A stretch of DNA of 47,563 bases from Nitrospira sp. bin75. Lineage in GTDB: Bacteria > Nitrospirota > Nitrospiria > Nitrospirales > UBA8639. Numbering within the stretch: position 1 is the stretch's first letter; each line of letters begins with the position of its first letter. The translations under genes and the position numbers were made by a program. The notes under the pieces were generated by a model that saw only the letters and a program-made list of their open reading frames with translations, was not told the origin of the DNA and did not search any database. Positions 17,321 through 26,178 of this stretch are shown here, in pieces. The stretch spans positions 1 to 47,563 of the forward strand of contig MPMZ01000019.1 of NCBI GenBank assembly GCA_002238765.1, written 5' to 3'.

Positions 17321-19909
17321 TCATCCCCGAATGGTGGGGACAATCACCACCTGCCCGTCTTTATAGTCGACAGTCACCGTATCGCCGTCTTTCACCTCTC
17401 CTTTGACCAGCAATTTCGACAAGGGTGTTTCCACGTCATGCTGGATCAAGCGTTTCAACGGACGGGCGCCGTACGTCGGACTGTAGCCGCGCGTTCCCAA
17501 ATTCGACAATGCCTCGACCGTAACCTCTAAACGGATTCTCCGCTCTTCCAGCCTGGCTTTCAAGCGGTCCAGTTGAATGTCCGCGATCCGGCCGACTTCA
17601 TCCGTGTTCAATGGATGAAAGACGACGGTTTCATCGATGCGATTCAAGAATTCCGGACGGAAATGGTGTTTGACGGCATTCAAAACCAGTGCCCGCAATT
17701 CTTCATACGTTCGTTCACGTTGTTGTGCCTCCAAAATTTCCTGGCTGCCGATGTTCGACGTCATAATCAGGACCGTGTTTTTGAAATCGACGGTCCGTCC
17801 CTGAGAATCGGTCAACCGGCCATCGTCGAGGACCTGAAGCAGAACGTTGAATACGTCATGATGCGCCTTCTCGATTTCGTCCAATAAAATCACGCAGAAC
17901 GGACGACGTCTGACGGCTTCGGTCAATTGCCCACCTTCTTCATAGCCGACGTAGCCCGGCGGGGCGCCGATCAGTCGCGCCACGGAATGTTTTTCCATAT
18001 ATTCCGACAGATCAATCCGTATGAGATTGGCTTCGTCATCAAAGAGCGTGTGCGCCAGGGCTCTGGCCAGTTCCGTTTTTCCGACTCCGGTCGGGCCAAG
18101 AAATAAAAACGATCCGATCGGCCGATTGGGGTCTTTGATGCCCGACCGTGCCCGAAGCACGGCGTCGGCGACGGCTCGAACCCCTTCATCCTGGCCGACC
18201 ACGCGCTGATGGAGCAAGTCTCCCAATCGCAGGAGTTTTTCCAATTCTCCCTGGAGGAGCCGGCTGACCGGAATACCCGTCCAGCGGCTGACGACTTCCG
18301 CGATGTCTTCTTCATCGACCTCCTCTTTCAAGAGACGCGATTCGCCTTGGTCGAGATGCGCCTCTTCAGCCTGAAGCTCTTTCTCCAGACGGGGCATGGT
18401 TCCGTAGCGGAGTTCCGCAACGCGGTTGAGGTCATATTCGCGTTCGGCCTTTTCAATCTGGTGTTTCAAGTCTTCGAGATGTTGCCGGATCTGCTGCAAT
18501 CGGCCGACGGCGGCTTTTTCCGCCTCCCATTGTTGCGTCAATTCAGCGAATTCCCGGCGCTTGCCCTCGAGTTCATTTTCCAGTGTTTGGAGTCTCGTTC
18601 GACTGGCTGGATCTTCTTCCGTTCGTAAGGCTTCCCGTTCAATTTCGAGTTGCAGGACCTTTCGGGACACTTCGTCCAATTCCGCGGGCATGCTATCGAT
18701 TTCCGTTCGAAGCCGGGCTGCGGATTCATCGACGAGATCGATGGCCTTGTCCGGAAGAAACCGATCGCCAATATAGCGATGGGAAAGCCTCGCCGCCGCC
18801 ACCAGGGCCGAGTCCTTGATCCGGACCCCGTGATGAACCTCATATCGTTCCTTGAGCCCTCGAAGGATTGAAATCGTGTTCTCGACCGATGGTTGTTCGA
18901 CGAGCACGGGCTGGAAACGACGTTCGAGCGCCGCGTCTTTTTCAATATGCTTGCGATATTCATCCAGGGTCGTGGCCCCGATCAGATGGAGTTCTCCCCT
19001 CGCAAGCATCGGTTTGAGCAGGTTGGCGGCGTCCATAGCCCCTTCGGCCGCTCCCGTACCCACCACGGTGTGCAGTTCGTCGATAAACAGGAGCACGTCT
19101 CCTTGCGCCGACTGAACTTCTTTTAGAACGGCCTTCAACCGTTCCTCGAACTCGCCGCGGAATTTGGCTCCCGCCACCAGGGCGCCCATGTCCAGGACGA
19201 CGACGCGTTTCCGTTTCAACCCTTCAGGAACGTCCCCCTTGATGATCCGTTGGGCTAGGCCCTCGACAATGGCCGTTTTTCCGACTCCGGGTTCACCAAT
19301 GAGCACGGGGTTGTTCTTTGTGCGTCTCGATAAAATCTGAATGGTCCGCCGAATTTCCTCGTCACGACCGATCACCGGATCCAGCTTCCCCTGCCCGGCC
19401 AAGCCAGTCAAATCCCGGCCATATTTTTCCAGCGCCTGAAACGTGCCCTCGGGGTCCTGGCTGGTGACGCGTTGATTGCCGCGAACGCGCTGCAACCCCT
19501 CCAGCAAGGTCTCGCGCGTCACCCCTAGATCTTTCAACACGCCATCCCCGGCCGCCATGGCGAGCAGGAGGTGCTCGATGCTGACGTACTCGTCCTTCAA
19601 CGCCTGTTTTTCGTCTTCAGCGCGGGAAAGAAGCGTGGCCGTTCGTTGCGTCAAATGAAGCTGTCCCGGCGCCGCTCCCGCTCCGCGGACCTGCGGAATT
19701 TTGGCGAGACGTTGCTCGGCCCCGGCTTTGGCTGCGGGACTGGATATCCCGGCCTGTTCCAGAATCGGACCGGCGAAGCCGTTGGGTTGGTCCAGCAATG
19801 CCGCCAACAGATGCTCGACGTCAATGCCCTGGTGATTCCGGTGCATGGCGAGGCTGGACGCCGCCTGCAGCGCCTCCTGCACTTTCAACGTCATACGGTT
19901 CATATCCAT
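17321..19909 (-). CDS. clpB: ATP-dependent disaggregase ClpB
   Basis: This is a hexameric AAA+ chaperone that extracts polypeptides from aggregates together with DnaK. The 862-residue protein has the ClpN substrate domain (about 1-150) and a first AAA with GEPGVGKTA (205-213) and [12 protein letters not shown]. The long middle coiled-coil region (about 415-530, rich in Glu/Arg/Leu heptads) is what separates ClpB from ClpA. The second AAA has [15 protein letters not shown] and [14 protein letters not shown] 19909 follows AGGAG at eight bases; ATG 19903 is in frame. A perfect 20-base palindrome lies about 90 bases upstream, but no CIRCE element is seen. The gene is convergent with SYLF. Confidence 0.96.
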   Translation of the reverse strand: MDMNRMTLKVQEALQAASSLAMHRNHQGIDVEHLLAALLDQPNGFAGPILEQAGISSPAAKAGAEQRLAKIPQVRGAGAAPGQLHLTQRTATLLSRAEDEKQALKDEYVSIEHLLLAMAAGDGVLKDLGVTRETLLEGLQRVRGNQRVTSQDPEGTFQALEKYGRDLTGLAGQGKLDPVIGRDEEIRRTIQILSRRTKNNPVLIGEPGVGKTAIVEGLAQRIIKGDVPEGLKRKRVVVLDMGALVAGAKFRGEFEERLKAVLKEVQSAQGDVLLFIDELHTVVGTGAAEGAMDAANLLKPMLARGELHLIGATTLDEYRKHIEKDAALERRFQPVLVEQPSVENTISILRGLKERYEVHHGVRIKDSALVAAARLSHRYIGDRFLPDKAIDLVDESAARLRTEIDSMPAELDEVSRKVLQLEIEREALRTEEDPASRTRLQTLENELEGKRREFAELTQQWEAEKAAVGRLQQIRQHLEDLKHQIEKAEREYDLNRVAELRYGTMPRLEKELQAEEAHLDQGESRLLKEEVDEEDIAEVVSRWTGIPVSRLLQGELEKLLRLGDLLHQRVVGQDEGVRAVADAVLRARSGIKDPNRPIGSFLFLGPTGVGKTELARALAHTLFDDEANLIRIDLSEYMEKHSVARLIGAPPGYVGYEEGGQLTEAVRRRPFCVILLDEIEKAHHDVFNVLLQVLDDGRLTDSQGRTVDFKNTVLIMTSNIGSQEILEAQQRERTYEELRALVLNAVKHHFRPEFLNRIDETVVFHPLNTDEVGRIADIQLDRLKARLEERRIRLEVTVEALSNLGTRGYSPTYGARPLKRLIQHDVETPLSKLLVKGEVKDGDTVTVDYKDGQVVIVPTIRG

Positions 19910-19994
19910 GATGGCCGCTCCTTGTTCCTTGCGTTCTCAGGTCAATCTCGTGTCCTTGCCAGATAACCACGTTCCCGGAAAGATCAAGCCGTCG

Positions 19995-20014
19995 GGAACA
20001 ACGATCGTTGTTCC
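19995..20014. promoter_or_regulatory. perfect 20-bp palindrome upstream of clpB
   Basis: GGAACAACGA is followed directly by its exact reverse complement. It lies 13 bases after the stop of the GlnE-like gene and 86 bases before clpB, both read leftward. It could be an operator for a dimeric regulator of clpB or a hairpin ending the GlnE-like transcript. No U-run follows on the minus strand, which slightly favours an operator. Confidence 0.45.
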
Positions 20015-20027
20015 GGCCTGATGATCA

Positions 20028-21629
20028 TCAGACGGATGAAGACAGCACCCGTTCACAGATGGCTTGAACCCGCACTCTGACGGATTCGTAGCGGGCGAGA
20101 AATCGCGCGGTCGCAGACGAACGTGGTTGTTCCGTGTAGCCCATGCGGATGGCGCATCTGGTCAATTCCGAAGGTCTGGCCGGCAGGGTATGAGTCTGGA
20201 GTTCGTGGACCATTTGCAGTTTATGCTCGACGTCACGCAAAAACACGTAAGCTTCCTCCAGGAATCGGCCGTCACCGTCAGACAGGATGTTCAGGGTGCG
20301 GAGACGTTGCAGGCCCGCGACCGTATTCGCATCGAGCAGTTGCGGATGCGTGGCAGCGTGCAGTAATTGAAGCGTTTGGACGATGAATTCAATATCGCGA
20401 ATTCCTCCGGGACTGAGTTTGACGTTGCGCTCATGTTCCCTTTTGCGCCGGACTGATTCATGAATCCGCGCCCTGAGTTCGTGAACCGTGTCGATGACGT
20501 GTCGCTCGTCCGGTTCTTCCGCTCCCACGACAAACGGGCGGATGTTCCTGAGAAACACGTGGCCCAGGGATCGTTGCCCCGCGACCGGGCGAGCCTTCAA
20601 CAGCGCCAGCCGTTCCCAGGTCCTGCCGCGTGTCCGGTAGTATGCGGCGGCTTCACGGCTGGACCATGTCAATGGTCCGATTGACCCCTCGGGCCGCAGG
20701 CGCAAATCCACCCGGAACAGGCACCTTTCCGAAGTGGAAGCCGACAGGACCCGCGTGAGTTCGACCGCCATGATCTGAAAGAACGCTTCATTGCCGATCG
20801 GCCTTCTTGCGGTCCTGGTCCGCCTGTCGCCCGGCGAGTACACATAGATGAGATCCACGTCGGAACTGTAATTCAGTTCACCGCCACCCAGTTTTCCCAT
20901 GCCCAAGACCACGAATCCCGTTTCATGTTTTCTCAAACCGGACTCGCGATACAGGGGAATGCCGTATTGCTTGCACAGTTTGTCGTTCACGAGGCGGTAC
21001 GCGGCGTGAATCACGACTTCCGCGAGTCTCGACAGGGATCGAACGGTTTCCTCGACCGACGAAACGTGGAAGAGGTCCCTCGCACCGATGCGGAGCATTT
21101 CGCGGCGATGAAAGCGTCGAAGGGCATCGAGCTTGCGCTCGTAGGTTCGGACGAGATCAAGGCTCTTGTCCAACGCCGCCTGGAGACGTCTGCGAGTGGG
21201 AGGACTCTTCAGAACGCGCTCTCCCTCGATCCAATACACCAGCATGGGATCTCGAATGAGCGTTTCCGCCATCGCGGGACTATTTCCGAACAGGACGCAA
21301 AGCAATTGCATGACGTGGGGCACTTGCGCTAAAAAGCCAAACATCTGGGCTCGTGCATGACCGGCGTCGAGATATCGTTCCCATTCACGCAACGCCCGAT
21401 CCGGGTCGGCCGTGACCGAAACCGCGCAGAGCAGATCGGGAAGGATGCCGGCCAGCAGTTTCCGGCTTCGAGGATCACCGGCCATGAGTTGAATGTTGGC
21501 ATCGGCTTGCTTCCAGTCATGGAACCCGTACGGAGCCAACAGCCGGCGAACCTCGGCAGGTTTCAAGTCCGGGGAAAGCAACAATGGACGGGGGTCGTAG
21601 CCTGAGGATGAGTTCCTGATGATGGGCAT
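20028..21629 (-). CDS. single-domain GlnE-like adenylyltransferase/deadenylylase (N-half type)
   Basis: The 533-residue protein is half the length of a classical GlnE (about 950). It has one nucleotidyltransferase unit: GMGKLGGGELNYSSDVDLIYVY with the metal-binding Asp pair D257 and D259, RVDLRLRPEGSIGPLTW, GRTWERLALLKARPVAG, then GGIRDIEFIVQTLQLLHA. In detail these resemble the N-terminal (deadenylylating) half of Escherichia coli GlnE (ELNFSSDID, YYQEQGRDWERYAMVKAR). The classical second half is absent. It is divergent from a second GlnE-like gene 75 bases away that resembles the C-terminal half. The likely role is covalent control of glutamine synthetase, though the target is inferred. No glnA is in the window. 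Confidence 0.75.
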   Translation of the reverse strand: MPIIRNSSSGYDPRPLLLSPDLKPAEVRRLLAPYGFHDWKQADANIQLMAGDPRSRKLLAGILPDLLCAVSVTADPDRALREWERYLDAGHARAQMFGFLAQVPHVMQLLCVLFGNSPAMAETLIRDPMLVYWIEGERVLKSPPTRRRLQAALDKSLDLVRTYERKLDALRRFHRREMLRIGARDLFHVSSVEETVRSLSRLAEVVIHAAYRLVNDKLCKQYGIPLYRESGLRKHETGFVVLGMGKLGGGELNYSSDVDLIYVYSPGDRRTRTARRPIGNEAFFQIMAVELTRVLSASTSERCLFRVDLRLRPEGSIGPLTWSSREAAAYYRTRGRTWERLALLKARPVAGQRSLGHVFLRNIRPFVVGAEEPDERHVIDTVHELRARIHESVRRKREHERNVKLSPGGIRDIEFIVQTLQLLHAATHPQLLDANTVAGLQRLRTLNILSDGDGRFLEEAYVFLRDVEHKLQMVHELQTHTLPARPSELTRCAIRMGYTEQPRSSATARFLARYESVRVRVQAICERVLSSSV

Positions 21630-21704
21630 CGCGACTAATTTTGAGAAATGTGTGAGGTTACACGGCCCTCACAAGGGTCACATGTTACGGGATACCGCCC
21701 TGCC

Positions 21705-23996
21705 ATGAAAACAACGTTCGACGCGACGGAATTGGAAAGACTGTCCCCCCGGGTCGACCCGGCGGTGATCAAAGACTTTCTCGATCGCATGGATCCGGAT
21801 TATTTCTCGCAGTTCCCACTCCGGACCGTTGCGAAACACGTGAGCCTGGCCGACAGTCTGACCCCGGAATCCCCCTGCAAACTCCACGTGCAACCGGACG
21901 ATGCAGGCCGGTACCGGTTCACGGTCGTCGCCTACGACTATTTTGCGGAATTTGCCACAATGTGCGGGCTGCTGTCTGCCTACGGCTTCGATATACGTGA
22001 AGGACATGTCTTTACCTACCGGGACGATCCCCCTCCTTCCCTCGCCCGCCCGTCCTTTCGCCGCGCGCAGGCATCCAACTGGCCGGCACGCCGGCGCCAC
22101 GGGCGACCGGGGCTGTCAAGAAAAAAAGTTGTGGACGTCTTTCAGGTTCACCTTCTCCCGGGCGTCGCATTCAACACGGACGTTGAAAAAGAACTGGGCC
22201 GGGAATTGACGGCCATGATCCGAGCGCTCGAGTCACGCAACATCCAAGAGGTCCGGAATCGTATCAACCGGAAATTGGTCGAAACGCTTGGACAAAAGAA
22301 AACGACCACCGCCGCCCCGGTGCATCCGGTGGAAATCCTCTTCAATAATGCGCTTTCCTCGCGGGAAACGGTCATGGACATCAGGGGCACGGATTCACCG
22401 GCATTTTTGTACGCCTTCACGAATGCGTTAACCATGAGAGGGCTCTATATATCAAAAGCCATGATCGAAGGAGACGGGCTCAGGGTCCACAACCGGTTTT
22501 TCGTCAGGGACCGGCATGGGAAGAAAATCGTCGCGACACAGGAGCAACAGGAACTGACCGTGGCCGCGGCCCTCATCAAGGAATTTACCCATTACCTCAC
22601 GTGGGCCCCGGACCCCGGCAAGGCGTTGAATCATTTCAGTCATTTCCTGGATCAGTTACTGGAACACCGTCTCAGCAAAAAACAGATCAAATGGCTCACC
22701 CAAAAAGATTCGTTGGCCAACCTGGCGCGGTTATTCGGCACGAGCGACTTCTTGTGGGAAGACTTCCTGCGCCGGCAACACGTCAACCTCCTGCCCATGG
22801 TTGAAACGTTTCACCAATCCCGGACCCGTTCATCAAAAATCGCACTCGCCAAGGCGTTGAAAGCCGGACTCGGAAAGAGCAGGAAATCCGAAATCCGCAA
22901 AGGACTCCTGAATCAGTTCAAGGACCGGGAATTGTTTCGTATCGACATGCATCACATTCTCAACGACACGTCTCTCCCCGACTTCTCCCAATCTCTCACA
23001 ACCCTGGCCGAAGTGATCTTAGCACAAGCGCTGATCGAGGCCCAGTCAGCGGTCAATCGAAAACACCCGCCGCCGTCTGCGCTGAGCAAGAATTCTCTCC
23101 CGTTCAGCATCTGCGGCTTGGGCAAAATGGGCGGACGCGAGTTGGGCTATGCCTCCGATATCGAGCTGATCTTTATCTATGGAACGGGTGCCGCCGGTGT
23201 CTTCGATCCCGCGACCGGCGAATACTACGAACGGCTCGTACAGGAATTGCTTCAGTGGATCGAGGCGAAACAGGAAGGAATTTTTCAACTGGATATCCGT
23301 CTGCGGCCTCACGGAGAAAAAGGCCTGCTGGCGAATTCATTTGAAGACGTTATGCGCTACTACCGGACGGGAGGAGCCGCCGCGCCTTTTGAACGGCAGG
23401 CGTGGATCAAGCTGCGACACGTCGCGGGGGATGCCGCCCTGGGCCGGCGCATCGAACGCTACCGCGACGACTTCGTGTACAGCCGGTCGCCGTGGCCGTT
23501 GGACGCGGCGTTGCACCTGCGCCGCAGGCAGATGCGGGAGTTGGTCCCCGGCGGAACGATTCACGTGAAATACAGTCCGGGCGGGCTCATCGACATCGAA
23601 TACACCGCGCAATACCTTCAACTCCAGCACGGCCACCGGGAGCCGTCACTCCGGACACCCAACACGCTGCACGCACTCGAGGCCCTTCAGGCAGCAAGGC
23701 TTCTCTCTCGTCAAGATGCAACAATCCTGATGGAAGATTATCTGTTCATGAGAAAGGTCATAGATGGATTGCGGATCGTCAGGGGAAACGCCAAGGACCT
23801 GGTGCTGCCCGCCCCCGGCTCCGACGACATGACGTATCTGGCAAGAAGGTTAGGGTATATCACCGACGTCTGGCAGGAAGGAACACAGGCGTTTGAACGC
23901 GAGTTGCACAAACGCATGAAGCGGACGCACGCCATCTTTATAAAGCTTTTTGAACCTGACGGCAGGAAAAGGGAAAAAACGAAGAAGAGAAAATAG
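21705..23996 (+). CDS. ACT-GlnE-like fusion nucleotidyltransferase (C-half type)
   Basis: The 763-residue protein (from the ATG at 21705; the frame is open to an ATG at 21648 without a ribosome-binding site) combines two parts. The N-terminal 300 or so residues hold ACT-like units: RFTVVAYDYFAEFATMCGLL near 68, and a second from about 222 with DSPAFLYAFTNALTMRGLYI. These resemble the sensor domains of GlnD. From about 465 a GlnE-type catalytic unit follows: GLGKMGGRELGYASDIELIF, QLDIRLRPHGEKGLLANSF and GGLIDIEYTAQYLQLQHG. The pattern matches the C-terminal adenylylating half of GlnE, but the second metal-binding Asp is Glu (D485, E487). The ACT-like units may bind glutamine in place of PII control. 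Substrate inferred. Confidence 0.72.
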   Translation: MKTTFDATELERLSPRVDPAVIKDFLDRMDPDYFSQFPLRTVAKHVSLADSLTPESPCKLHVQPDDAGRYRFTVVAYDYFAEFATMCGLLSAYGFDIREGHVFTYRDDPPPSLARPSFRRAQASNWPARRRHGRPGLSRKKVVDVFQVHLLPGVAFNTDVEKELGRELTAMIRALESRNIQEVRNRINRKLVETLGQKKTTTAAPVHPVEILFNNALSSRETVMDIRGTDSPAFLYAFTNALTMRGLYISKAMIEGDGLRVHNRFFVRDRHGKKIVATQEQQELTVAAALIKEFTHYLTWAPDPGKALNHFSHFLDQLLEHRLSKKQIKWLTQKDSLANLARLFGTSDFLWEDFLRRQHVNLLPMVETFHQSRTRSSKIALAKALKAGLGKSRKSEIRKGLLNQFKDRELFRIDMHHILNDTSLPDFSQSLTTLAEVILAQALIEAQSAVNRKHPPPSALSKNSLPFSICGLGKMGGRELGYASDIELIFIYGTGAAGVFDPATGEYYERLVQELLQWIEAKQEGIFQLDIRLRPHGEKGLLANSFEDVMRYYRTGGAAAPFERQAWIKLRHVAGDAALGRRIERYRDDFVYSRSPWPLDAALHLRRRQMRELVPGGTIHVKYSPGGLIDIEYTAQYLQLQHGHREPSLRTPNTLHALEALQAARLLSRQDATILMEDYLFMRKVIDGLRIVRGNAKDLVLPAPGSDDMTYLARRLGYITDVWQEGTQAFERELHKRMKRTHAIFIKLFEPDGRKREKTKKRK

Positions 23997-24012
23997 GAAA
24001 GAACGGAACTGC

Positions 24013-24285
24013 TTATGGTATCAGCTTTACCAAGGCAACTGTTACGCCAACAATGCTGGCGGCCATAACCCAAAGGTGCCGGTAGAGAACTTTGAAGTCG
24101 CTCGCGACATCGGCCTTCAATCCTGCTATCTCGGTGCGAATTTCAGCCATATCTGCTTTCGTTGCCACATTTTCGCCCATGGCTTCGCCAACAGTGGCAA
24201 CCACGGCTTCGGCCTGAACTTCCTCGAAACCGGCCTGCTTGAGTGCCTTCACGGCCTTGTATGTGTCGAATGCGATCGTGGTCAT
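24013..24285 (-). CDS. DUF1640 / CCDC90-like coiled-coil membrane-anchored protein
   Basis: The 90-residue protein starts IAFDTYKAVKALKQAGF, continues through a helix with QAEAVVATVGEAM, then a coiled coil with NVATKADMAEIRTEIAGLKAD. It ends in one membrane helix (LWVMAASIVGVTVALVKLI). This is the DUF1640 plan: FDTxxxVxxLxxAGF, a heptad region and a C-terminal anchor. Eukaryotic relatives regulate the mitochondrial calcium uniporter; the bacterial function is unknown. A paralogue lies at 32156-32440 on the same strand. Convergent with the ACT-GlnE gene, 16 bases apart. Confidence 0.8.
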   Translation of the reverse strand: MTTIAFDTYKAVKALKQAGFEEVQAEAVVATVGEAMGENVATKADMAEIRTEIAGLKADVASDFKVLYRHLWVMAASIVGVTVALVKLIP

Positions 24286-24321
24286 ACCATAAAGTCTGCT
24301 ACAAGCGGCTCACAGAAAATC

Positions 24322-24447
24322 TCATTTCACAGTCAAAATAGACTCTTGAAACTGTTCCAAATCTTCAAGAAACCTCTCAACATCTTTAGGCGAGTATACT
24401 TTAACACAATCGAGCGGAAGTTTCAGCTTTCCAGCTAAGTCAGCCCA
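24322..24447 (-). pseudogene. 3' fragment of an unidentified gene cut by the IS
   Basis: Reading leftward from the left IS end, one frame stays open for 41 codons before TGA: WADLAGKLKLPLDC, VKVYSPKDVERFLED, LEQFQESILTVK. The composition is that of a real protein C-terminus with an amphipathic last helix. The 5' part is missing on the other side of the IS (25734 onward carries an unrelated plus-strand gene), so DNA was lost or rearranged here. Family not recognised. Confidence 0.5.
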
Positions 24448-24448
24448 G

Positions 24449-24473
24449 AGAGGTGGCTCGGGAAATTTGAACA
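24449..24473 (+). repeat. IS left terminal inverted repeat
   Basis: The 25-base left terminus shares 13 outermost bases and the inner TTTGAACA with the reverse complement of the right terminus. The four bases between differ. Confidence 0.88.
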
Positions 24474-24533
24474 AGGGGGATAAGTGACATTGCTGCTCAC
24501 GAGCGGCATGATTGCCGTGAATGAGGAGGACCC

Positions 24534-24845
24534 ATGACGAGACGACTACGCCGAAACCATAGTCCGGCTTTGAAGGCCAAGGTGGCGCTGGCGGCCATCC
24601 GCGGAGAACAGACGCTGTCGGAACTCGCCCAGCAGTTCGACGTGCATCCGAACCAGATCAAGCAGTGGAAGGAGCACCTGCTGGCCGGCGTGCCCGAGGT
24701 CTTCGACGGCGGGGTGAAGAAGGCGGCCGTATCGGAGAGTGACGTGACCGCGTTGCATGCGAAGATTGGGCAACTGACCCTGGAGAACGATTTTTTAGCG
24801 GGTGCGCTCAGCAAGGCCGGTCTGTTGCCGAGCGCAAGACGATGA
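24534..24845 (+). CDS. IS3-family transposase OrfA
   Basis: The 103-residue protein has an N-terminal helix-turn-helix (LKAKVALAAIRGEQTLSELA, then QFDVHPNQIKQWK) that recognises the IS ends. A C-terminal leucine-zipper-like helix (VTALHAKIGQLTLENDFLAGAL) handles dimerisation. The ATG follows GAGGAGG at good spacing. Its stop overlaps the orfB start (ATGA at 24842-24845). A slippery heptamer at 24791-24797 lies in its frame, so the protein is both a free regulator and the N-terminal part of an OrfAB fusion. Confidence 0.93.
   Translation: MTRRLRRNHSPALKAKVALAAIRGEQTLSELAQQFDVHPNQIKQWKEHLLAGVPEVFDGGVKKAAVSESDVTALHAKIGQLTLENDFLAGALSKAGLLPSARR
24791..24797 (+). promoter_or_regulatory. -1 programmed frameshift heptamer (T TTT TTA)
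   Basis: In the orfA frame the codons read GAT TTT TTA, which is an exact X-XXY-YYZ slippery site. After a -1 slip the frame runs without a stop through SGCAQQGRSVAERKT into the orfB ATG at 24842. This yields an OrfAB transposase, the usual IS3 expression mechanism. Slippage itself is inferred, not observed. Confidence 0.75.
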
Positions 24846-25672
24846 TCGATCGGGCACATCGGTTGAGTCTCAGTCGCCAGGCCCGGCTGCTGGGGATGAG
24901 TCGCGGCAGCGTCTACTACCAACGCCGTCCCCCCGTTGCCGCCGATGTGGCCTTGATGCGTCAACTTGATGAGTTGCACATGGAGTATCCCTTTGCCGGC
25001 GGCCGGATGCTGCGCGACTTACTCCGGCAGAAAGGCCATGAGGTGGGCCGTCTCCATGTCGCCACCCTGATGAAGCGGATGGGGATCGCGGCGCTGTATC
25101 GGCGCCCCGCCACGTCACACCCGACGCCGGGCCCTCAGATTTATCCCTATCTGTTAAGGAAGGTGGCCGTCACCCGCCCGAACCACGTCTGGGCGATGGA
25201 CATCACCTATGTCCCCATGGCGCGGGGGGTTGTGTATCTGGTGGCGGTCGTTGACTGGTTCAGCCGCAAGGTGCTCGCGTGGCGGCTTTCGATGACGCTG
25301 GAGACGGGGCCGTGCGTGGAGGCGTTGAGCGACGCGCTCGCTCGCCATGGGAGGCCTGAGATCATGAACACGGATCAGGGCAGCCAGTTCACCTCTCTGG
25401 CCTTTCTCCAGGCCTTGCAGGACGCCAAGATTGCCATCAGCATGGACGGCAAGGGCGCGTGGCGCGACAATGTCTTTGTCGAACGGCTCTGGCGGACGAT
25501 CACAGACGAGGAGGTCTACCTGCGCGCCTACCGAAGCGTCTCGGAGGCTCGGAGCGGGCTGGGCCGCTATCTGGCATTCTATAATCGACAGAGACCGCAT
25601 TCAGCCCTTGGCGGGCAAACGCCCGATCAAGCCTATGGCAACCAGCCCAAGCCAATCCCGGCGGCGGCATAA
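24842..25672 (+). CDS. IS3-family transposase OrfB (DDE)
   Basis: The 276-residue catalytic part has an HTH_21-like N-terminal region (RQARLLGMSRGSVYYQRRPP) and an rve-type integrase core. The DDE triad sits in WAMDITYVP (first Asp), MNTDQGSQFTS (second Asp) and DNVFVERLWRT (Glu). The tail is HSALGGQTPDQAYGNQPKP. All catalytic residues are intact, so the copy may be active. The partial copy at the right window edge encodes a different ending (TPDQVYFNQPKP), showing the copies have diverged. Confidence 0.95.
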   Translation: MIDRAHRLSLSRQARLLGMSRGSVYYQRRPPVAADVALMRQLDELHMEYPFAGGRMLRDLLRQKGHEVGRLHVATLMKRMGIAALYRRPATSHPTPGPQIYPYLLRKVAVTRPNHVWAMDITYVPMARGVVYLVAVVDWFSRKVLAWRLSMTLETGPCVEALSDALARHGRPEIMNTDQGSQFTSLAFLQALQDAKIAISMDGKGAWRDNVFVERLWRTITDEEVYLRAYRSVSEARSGLGRYLAFYNRQRPHSALGGQTPDQAYGNQPKPIPAAA

Positions 25673-25708
25673 CCAGAGCGGAGAGCCACTTATCGACAGC
25701 CTGCCAAC

Positions 25709-25733
25709 TGTTCAAAGAAACCGAGCCACCTCT
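25709..25733 (-). repeat. IS right terminal inverted repeat
   Basis: The reverse complement begins AGAGGTGGCTCGG followed by TTTCTTTGAACA, matching the left terminus at the 13 outer bases and the TTTGAACA block. Confidence 0.88.
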
Positions 25734-25734
25734 A

Positions 25735-26136
25735 TCTGAACAAGAAAAACAAGAAATAGAAAGAGCCTGCAGCACTCCATTTTATGAGGCCAACCAGCAT
25801 ATTAAGAAAGCGATAACTCTATTGGCTGACCGTAAAGATCCTGATTATGAAAACAGCACCAAAGAATCTATCAGCGCGGTGGAATCAATCGCAAAAGAAA
25901 TCACTGAAAGAGAAAAACCACTCAACGCCCTGACACAGAGCTTACAACTCCACCCCAGTTTCAAAGACGCGCTTGACAAACTTTACAATTGGACCAGTAC
26001 GGACGGAGGCATCCGCCACGGCGCAAGCAGCAAATCTCTAACTCCAGACCAAAACACTGCCCGTTTCATGTTGGTTATCTGTTCTTCTTTTGTGAACTAC
26101 ATAATTTCTCGGAATCCGCGCAAACGTGGAAGATGA
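25735..26136 (+). pseudogene. C-terminal fragment of an AbiJ-like abortive-infection protein
   Basis: The frame runs from the right IS edge for 133 codons: SEQEKQEIERAC, STPFYEANQHIKKAITLLAD, RKDPDYENSTKESISAVES, LHPSFKDALDKLYNWTS, GGIRHGASS, then ARFMLVICSSFVNYII. The order of an acidic helix, RKxPDYxNSxKESIxAVES, LHPxxKxAxxKLYxxTS, GIRH and FMLVxCSxFVNYL is that of the helical C-terminal region in AbiJ/AbiJ-NTD4-type proteins (family knowledge; usually about 300 residues). The 5' half is gone, removed by or with the IS. A TTG at 25822 could start a short peptide, but this is a broken gene. Confidence 0.65.
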
Positions 26137-26178
26137 CCAAAATTTTCTTGAACAAATGACCTGTCCAGGTTTCTAGAT

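Larger units (their letters stand above)
24449..25733 (+). mobile_element. complete IS3-family insertion sequence (1285 bp)
   Basis: The element has imperfect terminal inverted repeats: 13 perfect outer bases (AGAGGTGGCTCGG), then a short mismatch and TTTGAACA. It carries two overlapping genes, orfA (helix-turn-helix/leucine-zipper) and orfB (DDE integrase-type transposase). The flanks, CCCAG on the left and ATCTG on the right, show no target-site duplication, and the gene pieces on the two sides do not match. Adjacent deletion or recombination with another copy has probably happened. Partial inverted copies lie at 1-126 and 47437-47563. Confidence 0.95.
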
